Below, in pieces: positions 5,925 through 13,000 of a stretch of 31,502 nt of DNA. The notes beneath the pieces are model-generated. The model searched no databases. It was not told where the DNA came from and saw nothing but the letters and a program-made list of their open reading frames with translations. Within the stretch, counting starts at the first letter, position 1. Each line of letters opens with the position of its first letter. The position numbers and the translations under genes are program-made. The stretch lies in the IMG/VR virus record IMGVR_UViG_3300033143_001468, positions 1 through 31,502 of that record; one strand, 5' to 3'. The stretch is from a virus.

Positions 5925-5972
5925 ATGTTCAAAATCATTTCTTTAATACCTTATCTATCATTTTGTCTCTAA
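5925..5972 (+). CDS. Putative 15-aa hydrophobic leader peptide
   Basis: ATG 5925 opens a 15-codon ORF, MFKIISLIPYLSFCL, with AAGGAT five bases upstream. It lies ~70 bases downstream of the consensus promoter and antisense to the 3' end of the holin gene. The 13 bases around its ribosome site (TAAGGATAACTAT, 5914-5926) recur exactly before the gene at 12336, which argues that it is translated. It could be a leader peptide or a tiny membrane peptide. Coding capacity this short can arise by chance. Confidence 0.35.
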   Translation: MFKIISLIPYLSFCL

Positions 5973-6165
5973 AATAGTCTTTACCTAGATTTAACAGCCT
6001 CTCTCCGACATTAGTTGCCATAAATGCTATAACTACCTGACTATTATATTGTACCCATTCGGAGCCTGTCATTAGCTCTGCCAATAACAAGCCAAGGCTA
6101 ACACAAAGAAAGATTATTACTACAGTAAATTTACGAAAACCAACTAACCATTTGAAATTACTCAT
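5935..6165 (-). CDS. Holin-like small membrane protein
   Basis: A 76-aa protein whose ATG (6165) overlaps the endolysin stop as ATGA. It has a first membrane helix at about residues 13-32 (FTVVIIFLCVSLGLLLAELM), a polar turn with TGSEWVQYNS, a second, weaker hydrophobic segment (VVIAFMATNVG, about 44-54), and a basic C-terminal tail (KMIDKVLKK). Two helices, a charged tail and tight pairing with an amidase are typical of class II-type holins, which form the membrane lesion that releases or activates endolysin. The exact holin family is not certain. Confidence 0.65.
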   Translation of the reverse strand: MSNFKWLVGFRKFTVVIIFLCVSLGLLLAELMTGSEWVQYNSQVVIAFMATNVGERLLNLGKDYFRDKMIDKVLKK

Positions 6166-6578
6166 TTAAACAATACCTCGGCTCTAAACTTATTCATATC
6201 CAAATTGGGACATGTCTTATTGGGATTTAGTTCGTAATGCCCTAGTAGGTAGTCCACACTAACCTCATAATTACTCATTAATGCTCTAACTAGCTGTTTT
6301 AACGACCGAAACTGGTCCTCGCCGGGATTGTTCCTTCCGACCCAACATATACCGATAGAGTCTGAGTTCCATCCTGCAGCATGAGCGCCAATTTCTTCAA
6401 TAGGCCTTCCACGTTCAACATCACCATTTCTTCTAACAATGTAATGATATCCACAACTTACGCCACTTGGAGACAGCCATCCCCGTTTTCTATGCCAGTC
6501 ATTTATGTCCTCAAACCCAAAGTCTAAGCTGTCGTCTGAATCTGATACATGTATTACAATTCTCTTTATTTTTCGCAT
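6162..6578 (-). CDS. Endolysin: N-acetylmuramoyl-L-alanine amidase (Amidase_2, T7-lysozyme type)
   Basis: A 138-aa single-domain enzyme cutting the amide bond between muramic acid and the stem peptide. Zinc ligands of T7 lysozyme are all present: H10 (IVIHVSDS), H114 (LLGHYELNP) and C123 (KTCPN), as are the catalytic-site Tyr (Y44 in CGYHYIVRRNG) and Lys (K121). HAAGWNSDSIGICWVG (66-81) is the conserved core. No signal peptide, so it depends on the holin encoded next. The start lacks a clear Shine-Dalgarno and lies by an 8-bp inverted repeat shared with the divergent terminase gene. Confidence 0.92.
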   Translation of the reverse strand: MRKIKRIVIHVSDSDDSLDFGFEDINDWHRKRGWLSPSGVSCGYHYIVRRNGDVERGRPIEEIGAHAAGWNSDSIGICWVGRNNPGEDQFRSLKQLVRALMSNYEVSVDYLLGHYELNPNKTCPNLDMNKFRAEVLFK

Positions 6579-6583
6579 ACTTG

Positions 6584-6621
6584 TATAGAACGACTGTTCC
6601 TGGGGTAGCTAATGTTCTATA
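6584..6621. repeat. 8-bp inverted repeat between divergent endolysin and terminase genes
   Basis: TATAGAAC (6584-6591) and GTTCTATA (6614-6621) are perfect inverted arms in the 49-base gap between the endolysin start (6578) and the small terminase start (6628). Neither gene has an obvious ribosome site, so this element could be an operator or an RNA structure affecting initiation of both. Confidence 0.5.
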
Positions 6622-6627
6622 GTTTAT

Positions 6628-7035
6628 ATGGGAAGATCTAATAAATATGACATGTTACAACGTGAGACCGTTATTATGGACCGCCTGAGTAAGGGACACC
6701 CAGTTTCCGAAATATGTCGAGATCTTGCAAAAGCCTATAATTGTAGTGAATCTGCTATAAGAAAACAATATGAAAATATGATGAAAGAAATGGCCCATCG
6801 TAATCAAGTAGCAATGGAGTCCACAAGACAAGAGATTGACCTTCGTTTGGACTTTGCATACCGTAAGGCCGTTGAAGCAGATAATATTAAAAATATGATT
6901 GACGCCTCAAAAGAGAAAGCCCGACTACATGGGTTATATGAGAAGAAAGAAGATGTCGCAAAGATCCCAGAGGTTATTGAATTTGTGGAAGAGGATTTTA
7001 GTGGCTTAAAAGTTGTCGGTGACAAGAAAAAATAA
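6628..7035 (+). CDS. terS: Terminase small subunit
   Basis: A 135-aa protein with an N-terminal helix-turn-helix region (about 10-47: LQRETVIMDRLSKGHPVSEI, then ESAIRKQYENM), a central helical oligomerisation segment (TRQEIDLRLDFAYRKAVEAD) and an acidic, then Lys-rich tail. This layout and its position directly before the large subunit mark it as the DNA-recognition subunit of the packaging motor. No clear Shine-Dalgarno precedes ATG 6628. First gene of the rightward morphogenesis operon; probably transcribed from the 5820 promoter or a local one. Confidence 0.8.
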   Translation: MGRSNKYDMLQRETVIMDRLSKGHPVSEICRDLAKAYNCSESAIRKQYENMMKEMAHRNQVAMESTRQEIDLRLDFAYRKAVEADNIKNMIDASKEKARLHGLYEKKEDVAKIPEVIEFVEEDFSGLKVVGDKKK

Positions 7036-7042
7036 TTAAAAT

Positions 7043-8248
7043 ATGAGAATACCCTTATCTAAAACCCAAAGACAGTTTGTAACTGCTCCACAGGACTTTG
7101 TTTTGTATGGCGGAGGGTTAGGTAGTGGAAAAACTTGGGCTGGTGCTGCCTGGGTCACAACGATGATTCTAAAGTACCCCGGAGTAAATGGAGTAATAAC
7201 CGCTAACTCATACAAGCAGCTTAATCGCGCAACATTAGCAACGCTGTTTGAAATATGGGACTTGTGGGGAATACCCTTCACTTATGGTGAGAAACGCGGA
7301 GAGATCAAAGTCTTTGGTACAACAATCTATACCGTATCTATGGACAACTATAACGATCTTCGTGGATTTGAAGTTGGTTGGGCTTGGAGTGATGAGTGTG
7401 CGTTTTATAAGAAAGAAGCCTTTGACGTTTTAATTGGTCGTATAAGAAATAAAAAAGGACCGTGTCAATGGAAGGGAACCACAACTCCAAACGGATATAA
7501 CTGGCTCTATGAAACTTTTGTAGAGAATGCCGATGAGAATACTAAATTAATAAGATCGTCAACTTTAGATAACGCAGCGAACCTATCAGATTCATATATA
7601 AGAAACCTTAGAAAGAATTATGATAGCAAGTTAGCACAGCAAGAGATAGATGGTGAGTTCGTAAACCTTAGCAGCGGGAAAATATATTACCAATTCGATA
7701 GAGACAAGCACATTGATACTGTACCAGATAGCCCCGATTTTTTACTTAATGTGGGTCTTGATTTTAATGTCAATCCTTTGTGTGGGACTTTCATATATGC
7801 TAAAGGGCTTAAACTCTATGTCAAACAAGAAATGCGCCTTAAAAATAGTAACACCTTCGAGGGAGCAAAAGAAATAATCAAACGATACCCATATCAAGCA
7901 TTACAAATAGTGCCGGATGAAACTGGAAACAGAAGAAAGAGTAGCACGATAAAAATAAAAGGTGCCTATCAAACAGATCATGAGATTCTACGGAGAGCCA
8001 ATTTACAGTTAGCCCAATTTAGAAACCCCGGCGTTAAAGATAGATACAACAACTTAAACAGATTATTTGAACAAGGTAGAATTATAATAGATCCAAGTTG
8101 TAAATACCTTATTAAAGATTTAGAACAAATGACTTACGATAACAATGACGATATGCTTGGACATCTTGGGGACACTCTAGGATACGTAGCATGGCACATT
8201 CACCCGATGAAACCGCCTCCGCGTCGAGCAACCGTTAGATACCAGTAG
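7043..8248 (+). CDS. terL: Terminase large subunit
   Basis: A 401-aa packaging ATPase-nuclease. Walker A is GGGLGSGKT (23-31), Walker B with the catalytic Glu is VGWAWSDE (111-118), and GTTTPNGYNW (about 144-153) fits the coupling motif. The C-terminal RNase H-like nuclease begins at LNVGLDFNVNP (about 235-245), continues with VPDETGNRRKSS and ends with GHLGDTLGYVAW carrying the last metal-binding Asp. It cuts concatemers and drives DNA into the prohead through the portal. Length is at the short end of the family. ATG 7043 has no strong ribosome site, so it may be coupled to terS, which ends eight bases before. Confidence 0.93.
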   Translation: MRIPLSKTQRQFVTAPQDFVLYGGGLGSGKTWAGAAWVTTMILKYPGVNGVITANSYKQLNRATLATLFEIWDLWGIPFTYGEKRGEIKVFGTTIYTVSMDNYNDLRGFEVGWAWSDECAFYKKEAFDVLIGRIRNKKGPCQWKGTTTPNGYNWLYETFVENADENTKLIRSSTLDNAANLSDSYIRNLRKNYDSKLAQQEIDGEFVNLSSGKIYYQFDRDKHIDTVPDSPDFLLNVGLDFNVNPLCGTFIYAKGLKLYVKQEMRLKNSNTFEGAKEIIKRYPYQALQIVPDETGNRRKSSTIKIKGAYQTDHEILRRANLQLAQFRNPGVKDRYNNLNRLFEQGRIIIDPSCKYLIKDLEQMTYDNNDDMLGHLGDTLGYVAWHIHPMKPPPRRATVRYQ

Positions 8249-8255
8249 GAAATAT

Positions 8256-9797
8256 ATGCCAACTAAAAAACCTTTACGCGAGTTAATACCAGATATACTA
8301 GTCCACATACAGAATCACCAGGACTATTTACAATTCAACCAAAATTTATATGAGATGTGGCAGGGCCAAATAAAAGAGTTTGTTAAAGACTCCCTAAAAG
8401 AAGAAATAATCTCGAAGGCTGCATACAGCAGAGCAATCAAAAGAATACCATCAATAAACGTAATTCAAAAGACAACACAAAAACTTTCTAAAGTATACAC
8501 TAATCCACCAACTAGACTCACAGACAATACCGTTGACAAAGACATAATGGACTCCATTGAAAAACATGGCAATTTAAATCAAGCTTTAGATGTTGGCAAT
8601 AATGTAGCTAATCTCCACAGAGGGTTTTACATTGAGCCATTTATCGAAGAGAAGAAAATAAAGTTTAGAACCTTAGCATACCAACAGTTCTTGCCGTTTA
8701 GTGACGACACTATTAACCCTTTGAATATGACAGTCCTAATAAAACTTATGGGTAAAGATAAAAAGGTTACTCAACAACAGACGTATGACGAACAGGGTAG
8801 AAAGTTAGAGGGAATTGAAGATCAAATAAGAGAAGTGGACCTTTATAGTTTAACCTCCGATGGTGAATTTATGATTATAGATTCTCAAGGTGACGTTAGG
8901 CTTGATAAGATGGAAGAAATATTTGGGAGCAATTCTACTGTAAACAAGTTCGGAGTTATCCCAGGTAGATACTTTAACACATCTGCGTTTGAATTAATAC
9001 CGTTTTTAAACCAGGCTGGTTACGACATATCAATACTAATACCTAAGCTATTAACAGATTTAAACTTCGCAGCACAATATATGAGTCACTCTATTATATG
9101 GACCAAGAATGCAAATCTAGGGGGACAGTCAATTAACCCGGACGCTATTATAGATCTTGGGGACCAAAAAGAAGGTGGTGGCGATCCTGACATGGGGGTT
9201 ATAGACCCGAAGGTTGATATTGAAAAGATCTTGATGTTAGTTGAATTTGAATTAAGCGCATACTTTAGTTCTGTTGGGATTAAAACCTCAACCCAAGGTA
9301 CCATGATGCCGGGTAGAGAAGCTAGTGGATTTGCTAAAGCTATGGATGAGGGCGACGCTACTCAAGAAAGACAAGCACAGGTTGAACAGTTTAGAGAGTA
9401 TGAACATAACTTTTGGAAGATGTTAGCTAAGGTACAGAACGTATGGGCCGGAGAGAATAAACTAAGTGAGAACCGCAAGTTCAGTCCACAGTTCTCGGAT
9501 ACATTTAGTGTTGTGTTCTCAGAGATGAAAGTATTAAAGTCTGCTAAACAAAAACTAGAAGAAATAAAATTAAGTCAAGACCAGGGATTAATGTCCGAGA
9601 GACAAGCTTTAAGATTCCTATACCCTGACTTCACAGAAAAACAATTAGACGAATGGCAAGCTGAATTAGAAGTCCAAAAGAAAAAGCAAATGGAAGAGAT
9701 GTTAGCTATGGCAGCACCAGTGCCAGGCGATGATCCAGATAAAAAGAAGTCTAGCGATCCTGCAGAGGCCCAGCGTAAAGAAACGTTAGGTAAATAA
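8256..9797 (+). CDS. Portal protein
   Basis: A 513-aa protein directly downstream of terL, the usual place for the portal, with AGGAA before ATG 8256. Recognisable portal features are the N-terminal helical part with YSRAIKRIPSINVIQKTTQKL (within 60-85), the central beta-rich stem and clip region, a long helix around TDLNFAAQYMSHSIIWTKN, SSVGIKTSTQGTMMPGREAS (about 340-360), and a C-terminal charged helix with a Pro/Asp/Lys tail. It forms the dodecameric ring at one capsid vertex for DNA passage and connector docking. Its stop overlaps the next ATG by one base. Confidence 0.85.
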   Translation: MPTKKPLRELIPDILVHIQNHQDYLQFNQNLYEMWQGQIKEFVKDSLKEEIISKAAYSRAIKRIPSINVIQKTTQKLSKVYTNPPTRLTDNTVDKDIMDSIEKHGNLNQALDVGNNVANLHRGFYIEPFIEEKKIKFRTLAYQQFLPFSDDTINPLNMTVLIKLMGKDKKVTQQQTYDEQGRKLEGIEDQIREVDLYSLTSDGEFMIIDSQGDVRLDKMEEIFGSNSTVNKFGVIPGRYFNTSAFELIPFLNQAGYDISILIPKLLTDLNFAAQYMSHSIIWTKNANLGGQSINPDAIIDLGDQKEGGGDPDMGVIDPKVDIEKILMLVEFELSAYFSSVGIKTSTQGTMMPGREASGFAKAMDEGDATQERQAQVEQFREYEHNFWKMLAKVQNVWAGENKLSENRKFSPQFSDTFSVVFSEMKVLKSAKQKLEEIKLSQDQGLMSERQALRFLYPDFTEKQLDEWQAELEVQKKKQMEEMLAMAAPVPGDDPDKKKSSDPAEAQRKETLGK

Positions 9798-10282
9798 TGG
9801 CTGAAGCTCAGAATACGTACACAGCTTTTGTGGACCCCCGCTTCACATTTAAACAGAGACAACAAATAGGTCGAGACATAATAAAGTTTATAGTTAAAAG
9901 AGCTGGCAATAATAAAGGGATAGCGGGAGTTAGATTTCACAACTACTCAAAAAGTTATGCCGATAGTGCAGAGTTTAAAGCCGCAGGTAAGAGTAAGAAT
10001 AACCCCAATATAAAACTACGTGGTGATATGTTAAATCAATTGAAAATATTAGATGCATCATTAGCCGGAAGAGTGGTTGTGGGTTTTACATCTGGGACTA
10101 AATCAAACGATAAGTCTGTGTGGATGAGAGAAAAGGGATTCAACTTCCTGGGATTAAGTTCCGATGAGTTAACCTTCATTCTTGCAAGTTACGCAGTTCC
10201 GACCGTAAGTGACAGAGATTTAATACAACAAATTATAGCCGTTAGGCAACCTGAAGAGGATGAAGAAGACATTGACAATTAG
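9797..10282 (+). CDS. Virion morphogenesis / head-neck protein
   Basis: A 161-aa protein whose ATG 9797 shares a base with the portal stop. The central pattern FHNYSKSYADSAEFKAAGKS followed by IKLRGDMLNQLKIL is one I associate with small structural proteins encoded after phage portals, often described as minor capsid or neck proteins. It has an acidic tail (EEDEEDID). It overlaps the next gene by 23 bases, indicating translational coupling. Exact role (minor head protein or connector component) not resolved. Confidence 0.6.
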   Translation: MAEAQNTYTAFVDPRFTFKQRQQIGRDIIKFIVKRAGNNKGIAGVRFHNYSKSYADSAEFKAAGKSKNNPNIKLRGDMLNQLKILDASLAGRVVVGFTSGTKSNDKSVWMREKGFNFLGLSSDELTFILASYAVPTVSDRDLIQQIIAVRQPEEDEEDIDN

Positions 10283-10757
10283 TATTAAACAATTAAAAAA
10301 AGAATTACTTAAGATAGCAAATGAAGCAGTTAAAAGAGACACCATGAGAGAAGCTATAGAAGTAATCGAGAAAGACATAAAGAAAAGAACTGTAGAAGGA
10401 AAAAGCTCACGCGGGGCTAACTTACCCGAACTAGCAGAGTCCACAAAGAGAATAAGAAGACATCTAGGAGCAACCGGCAAACTAACCGGACCAACTGTCC
10501 CCGGCCTATCAAACGTAACTAGAAGCGGCAAAATGATAAACTCCGTTACAAGCAAAGCCTTTAGGGGTAAAGCTATTATAAAATTTAGAAGTGCAGCACA
10601 AGCTAAGAAGATGCAAAAGTTATTAAATGTAACAAGTAAACAATATGGTACCAGAACCTTTAAGTGGTTTGTTGCTAATAAGAAAAATAGAAAAGATAGT
10701 TTAGATATTATACAAGTCGCAGTAGATAAAGCTGTGCGAAGATTTAACAACAAATAG
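10260..10757 (+). CDS. Head-tail / virion morphogenesis protein (HK97 gp10-like layout)
   Basis: A 165-aa very basic protein starting at ATG 10260 inside the end of the previous gene. An N-terminal helix (IKQLKKELLKIANEAVKRD) is followed by GKSSRGANLPELAESTKRIR, TRSGKMINSVTSKAF and QYGTRTFKWFVANKK. The sequence of 'G-x-P-L-x-x-S-T' then 'TGxM-x-S' then 'YGT-R-F' is what HK97-gp10-like and Mu virion-morphogenesis proteins show. Such proteins act at the head-tail joint. Family assignment is by pattern only. Confidence 0.6.
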   Translation: MKKTLTISIKQLKKELLKIANEAVKRDTMREAIEVIEKDIKKRTVEGKSSRGANLPELAESTKRIRRHLGATGKLTGPTVPGLSNVTRSGKMINSVTSKAFRGKAIIKFRSAAQAKKMQKLLNVTSKQYGTRTFKWFVANKKNRKDSLDIIQVAVDKAVRRFNNK

Positions 10758-10778
10758 CCTAGTAGGCAGGAGAATAAA

Positions 10779-11384
10779 ATGAGTATAGAAAACAATGACA
10801 GTGTTATTGATAAGGTTGAACCTGTAGTAACGGATGATGCTAAAAAAGATGAATATGTAGCAAGAAAAGCCTATGAAGATGTATCCAAAGATATGCATAA
10901 GTATAAATCACAGGTTCGAGATGCTCAAGCTGCAATGAATGAGGCAGAAGCCAAACTCAAAGCAATCGAGGATCAAAAACTAAAAGATAATCAACAATGG
11001 GAAGAACTATATAATCAACAATGTGCGAAAAGTGAGAATGCGGAAAAGATGAGATCACAGGATAAACAATTGTATTTAAGATCTGTGAAACTTAATGCTT
11101 TAAAATCAGAACTTGGTGGTAAAGTAAAAGAGGATTATCTTTCGTTCGCTAATCTAGACGATATTGACATTAACGAGGATGGCACACTAAGCTCTGATAG
11201 TGTTAGAACCGTAGCCAATAGTTTTAGACAGGCACACCCGCAGTTAATCCCTTCAGAGGGAAACCCAGACATCACTAATAGTGCAACCAAAACGTCTTTT
11301 TCTAACGATGTAGATCCAGAAGTGGCTAAAATGTCGTTTGAAGAAAAGGCTAAATTATTGAATGAACTTAAGAAACAAAATTAA
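10779..11384 (+). CDS. Capsid scaffolding protein
   Basis: A 201-aa acidic protein after CAGGAG. Residues ~25-110 are a long, almost continuous coiled-coil of Lys, Glu, Gln and Ala (for example SQVRDAQAAMNEAEAKLKAI), followed by a less ordered part and a C-terminal helix SFEEKAKLLNELKKQN that would contact the capsid protein. This composition and position immediately before the major capsid gene are standard for scaffold proteins that guide prohead assembly and are removed before packaging. No protease motif is seen in it. Confidence 0.8.
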   Translation: MSIENNDSVIDKVEPVVTDDAKKDEYVARKAYEDVSKDMHKYKSQVRDAQAAMNEAEAKLKAIEDQKLKDNQQWEELYNQQCAKSENAEKMRSQDKQLYLRSVKLNALKSELGGKVKEDYLSFANLDDIDINEDGTLSSDSVRTVANSFRQAHPQLIPSEGNPDITNSATKTSFSNDVDPEVAKMSFEEKAKLLNELKKQN

Positions 11385-11397
11385 ATAGGAGAATAAA

Positions 11398-12273
11398 ATG
11401 GCTATTATTAATAGTGCAACTACTTCCGCAGCCGTAGAAAGAGAAGTCATACTGTCGATTGTGCAGGACGAACTTTTAAAAGCTGCTAAACTAAGACCTA
11501 CCGTATCTGATTACAGTTCAAGTGTAAGTAAAGGCGATAAGTCTGTCGAGATTCCAAAATTCACTGCCAGTTTCAGTGGACCTACTGCCCAAAACGTTGA
11601 TGGTACAACTGCCACAGCTTTACAGGCATACACTCTTGGAACTGACGCGATTGCTTTAAATAAGCACGTTAACTTACCTTACAGAATTACTGATAGAGCA
11701 TCGACTCAATCTGCGGTAAATCTTGAAGCTGAAGCTGCGAAATCTGCTGGACAACATATGGGTATCTACATTGATGACCAAATCATTGCTCAACTAAGAT
11801 TAGCATCTGCATCTACACCTGATCACATTCGTGCATTAGATGATGGTGGAGCTACTTCTGGCGTTGGTGCTGCGATCACTCTTGAAACTATTGCTGTTGC
11901 TAGACAACTTTTAAAAGAGCAAAATGTTCCTCAAGACGGTCTATGGTTGGTGATTCCGCCTGAGCAAGAAAAGAATATTATCTTAATTGATAACTTTAGA
12001 AATGCCGATAAATACGGTTCTAGAGAAGCTTTACTTGAAGGTGAAATTGGTCGCATATATGGTTTCAGAGTAATGGTCCACAATGGACTTGCTGCTAATG
12101 AAGCTTTTGCTTACAGTCCTAAGGCTGTGGGATTTGCGATGCAACAAGAGGTTAAATTTGAATCTCAAAGAGCCCCGGTTGATATTTTAGCAACTGATTA
12201 CTCTTTCTCATTATTGATGGGTGATGCTGTATTAAGTGACGGTAAATTACAAGTTTACATGCTTGGTGCATAA
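11398..12273 (+). CDS. Major capsid protein, HK97 fold
   Basis: A 291-aa protein after TAGGAG, with no obvious long N-terminal delta domain, consistent with the separate scaffold gene upstream. Segments typical of P22/T7-like and related HK97-fold capsid proteins are visible: the N-arm VEREVILSIVQDELLKAAKL, the E-loop-like DKSVEIPKF region, DRASTQSAVNLEAEAAKSAG (spine helix), IDDQIIAQL, then LKEQNVPQDGLWLVIPPEQE and GRIYGFRVMVHNGL in the A-domain. The strong ribosome site and the intrinsic terminator right after it suit a protein needed in hundreds of copies. Confidence 0.88.
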   Translation: MAIINSATTSAAVEREVILSIVQDELLKAAKLRPTVSDYSSSVSKGDKSVEIPKFTASFSGPTAQNVDGTTATALQAYTLGTDAIALNKHVNLPYRITDRASTQSAVNLEAEAAKSAGQHMGIYIDDQIIAQLRLASASTPDHIRALDDGGATSGVGAAITLETIAVARQLLKEQNVPQDGLWLVIPPEQEKNIILIDNFRNADKYGSREALLEGEIGRIYGFRVMVHNGLAANEAFAYSPKAVGFAMQQEVKFESQRAPVDILATDYSFSLLMGDAVLSDGKLQVYMLGA

Positions 12274-12287
12274 TATTGAATTTATAT

Positions 12288-12322
12288 AGGGATAAAGGGG
12301 CTTCGGCCTCTCCCTCTTTTTT
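12288..12322 (+). terminator. Intrinsic terminator with UUCG loop after the capsid gene
   Basis: GGGGC-TTCG-GCCTC (12297-12310) forms a stable tetraloop hairpin that can be extended by AGGGA (12288-12292) pairing with TCCCT (12311-12315), with TAAA bulged out. Six T follow (12317-12322). It lies inside the morphogenesis operon, so it probably reduces rather than stops expression of the genes beyond the capsid gene. Confidence 0.85.
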
Positions 12323-12335
12323 ATAAGGATAACTA

Positions 12336-12518
12336 TTGGAATTAGCTAATCAACCGCCAGCATCATTAGAAGCCAAAACAAAGGCAGATCTGCGCATATT
12401 AATGCTTCTCAACAATAGAAAACATAACAAACGATTTCATTACTTCGATTTCAGCTTTGCAAAAGGCAAATGGCATTGTTGGTTTGAAATATCTGAAACG
12501 GATAGGGTAACTAAATAA
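12336..12518 (+). CDS. Hypothetical protein, 60 aa (TTG start)
   Basis: Start taken at TTG 12336, five bases after TAAGGAT; the same 13-base block (TAAGGATAACTAT) precedes the tiny ORF at 5925. The protein starts MELANQPPASLEAKTKADLR and has a basic, aromatic second half (RFHYFDFSFAKGKWHCWFE). It is the first gene beyond the capsid terminator. No family recognised; given its place it may be a minor head component or assembly factor. Confidence 0.55.
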   Translation: MELANQPPASLEAKTKADLRILMLLNNRKHNKRFHYFDFSFAKGKWHCWFEISETDRVTK

Positions 12519-12583
12519 TGAAACGAACAAAATTAAATATTGCACAAGTCGTTTCTAAAGATACCGGAGGTATCAATGGCTAA
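12518..12583 (+). CDS. Possible 21-aa coupling peptide
   Basis: ATG 12518 overlaps the stop of the 60-aa gene (TAATG) and a 21-codon ORF runs to TAA at 12581-12583, past the ATG (12576) of the next gene. No ribosome site of its own is seen, so translation would depend on coupling; ribosomes ending here would be placed at the start of the next gene. This could be chance. Confidence 0.22.
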   Translation: MKRTKLNIAQVVSKDTGGING

Positions 12584-12998
12584 ACCTAAAGGTGGAAGAA
12601 AAGATAAAGACGATGCTGCGTATATAGTTAATACTGGAGACTCTGGTACTGACCGTAGAACAAACGATAGCATAACACACACAAAACTAGATGCAATTAT
12701 AGATGGTGTTGGGGGAAACCCTACAGGCGGCGATACTATTCAAGATAATGATACCGCAACAACAAGTCCAGTAGATGTGCCAGCAGTAGCCGGTGGAGTC
12801 ATCACTGACATTTTAATAGAAAATACAAACTCTTCCGCTGCGACTTTACAAGTTAGCTTAGACGGGGGAACCAATTATTTCGACATGGACAAGAAGTCCA
12901 CACTAGACGGACCCATCAATGCCGATATAACACAAATAAAAATTAAAGCCTCAAGCGGCACGTGCGATTATCAATACATAATAAATAGAAGGACTTAA
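12576..12998 (+). CDS. Probable head decoration or fibre-associated structural protein, 140 aa
   Basis: Start set at ATG 12576 behind CCGGAGGT. After a Lys/Asp-rich N-terminus (MAKPKGGRKDKDDAA) the protein becomes beta-rich and Thr/Asn/Asp-heavy: DNDTATTSPVDVPAVAGGVI, IENTNSSAATLQVSLDGGTN, ITQIKIKASSGTCDYQYI. This looks like a small immunoglobulin- or jelly-roll-type structural domain such as those decorating heads or joining fibres. It directly precedes the 949-aa fibre-like gene, so it may be its anchor or a capsid decoration protein. Function inferred from composition and location. Confidence 0.55.
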   Translation: MAKPKGGRKDKDDAAYIVNTGDSGTDRRTNDSITHTKLDAIIDGVGGNPTGGDTIQDNDTATTSPVDVPAVAGGVITDILIENTNSSAATLQVSLDGGTNYFDMDKKSTLDGPINADITQIKIKASSGTCDYQYIINRRT

Positions 12999-13000
12999 TA

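Larger units (their letters stand above)
5895..6605. repeat. 10-bp inverted repeat bracketing holin and endolysin
   Basis: CCCCAGGAAC at 5895-5904 and GTTCCTGGGG at 6596-6605 are perfect inverted copies on either side of the holin-endolysin pair. Read in the sense direction, the motif lies 20 bases before ATG 5925 on the plus strand and 17 bases before the endolysin ATG on the minus strand. The left copy is also part of a local GTTCC/GGAAC hairpin (5890-5904). Shared leader or operator element is the likely meaning. Confidence 0.5.

Noticed and set aside
5849-5934. A tRNA or structured catalytic RNA after the consensus promoter
   Set aside because: GGTTCC and GGAAC form a short hairpin, but no cloverleaf, acceptor stem or T-loop consensus could be built; it reads better as a leader.
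10220-10795. 191-aa minus-strand ORF with hydrophobic stretches opposite the morphogenesis genes
   Set aside because: It lies antisense to the 165-aa basic protein gene, whose Lys/Ile/Asn-rich codons read as Phe/Leu/Ile on the other strand; no ribosome site or operon context.
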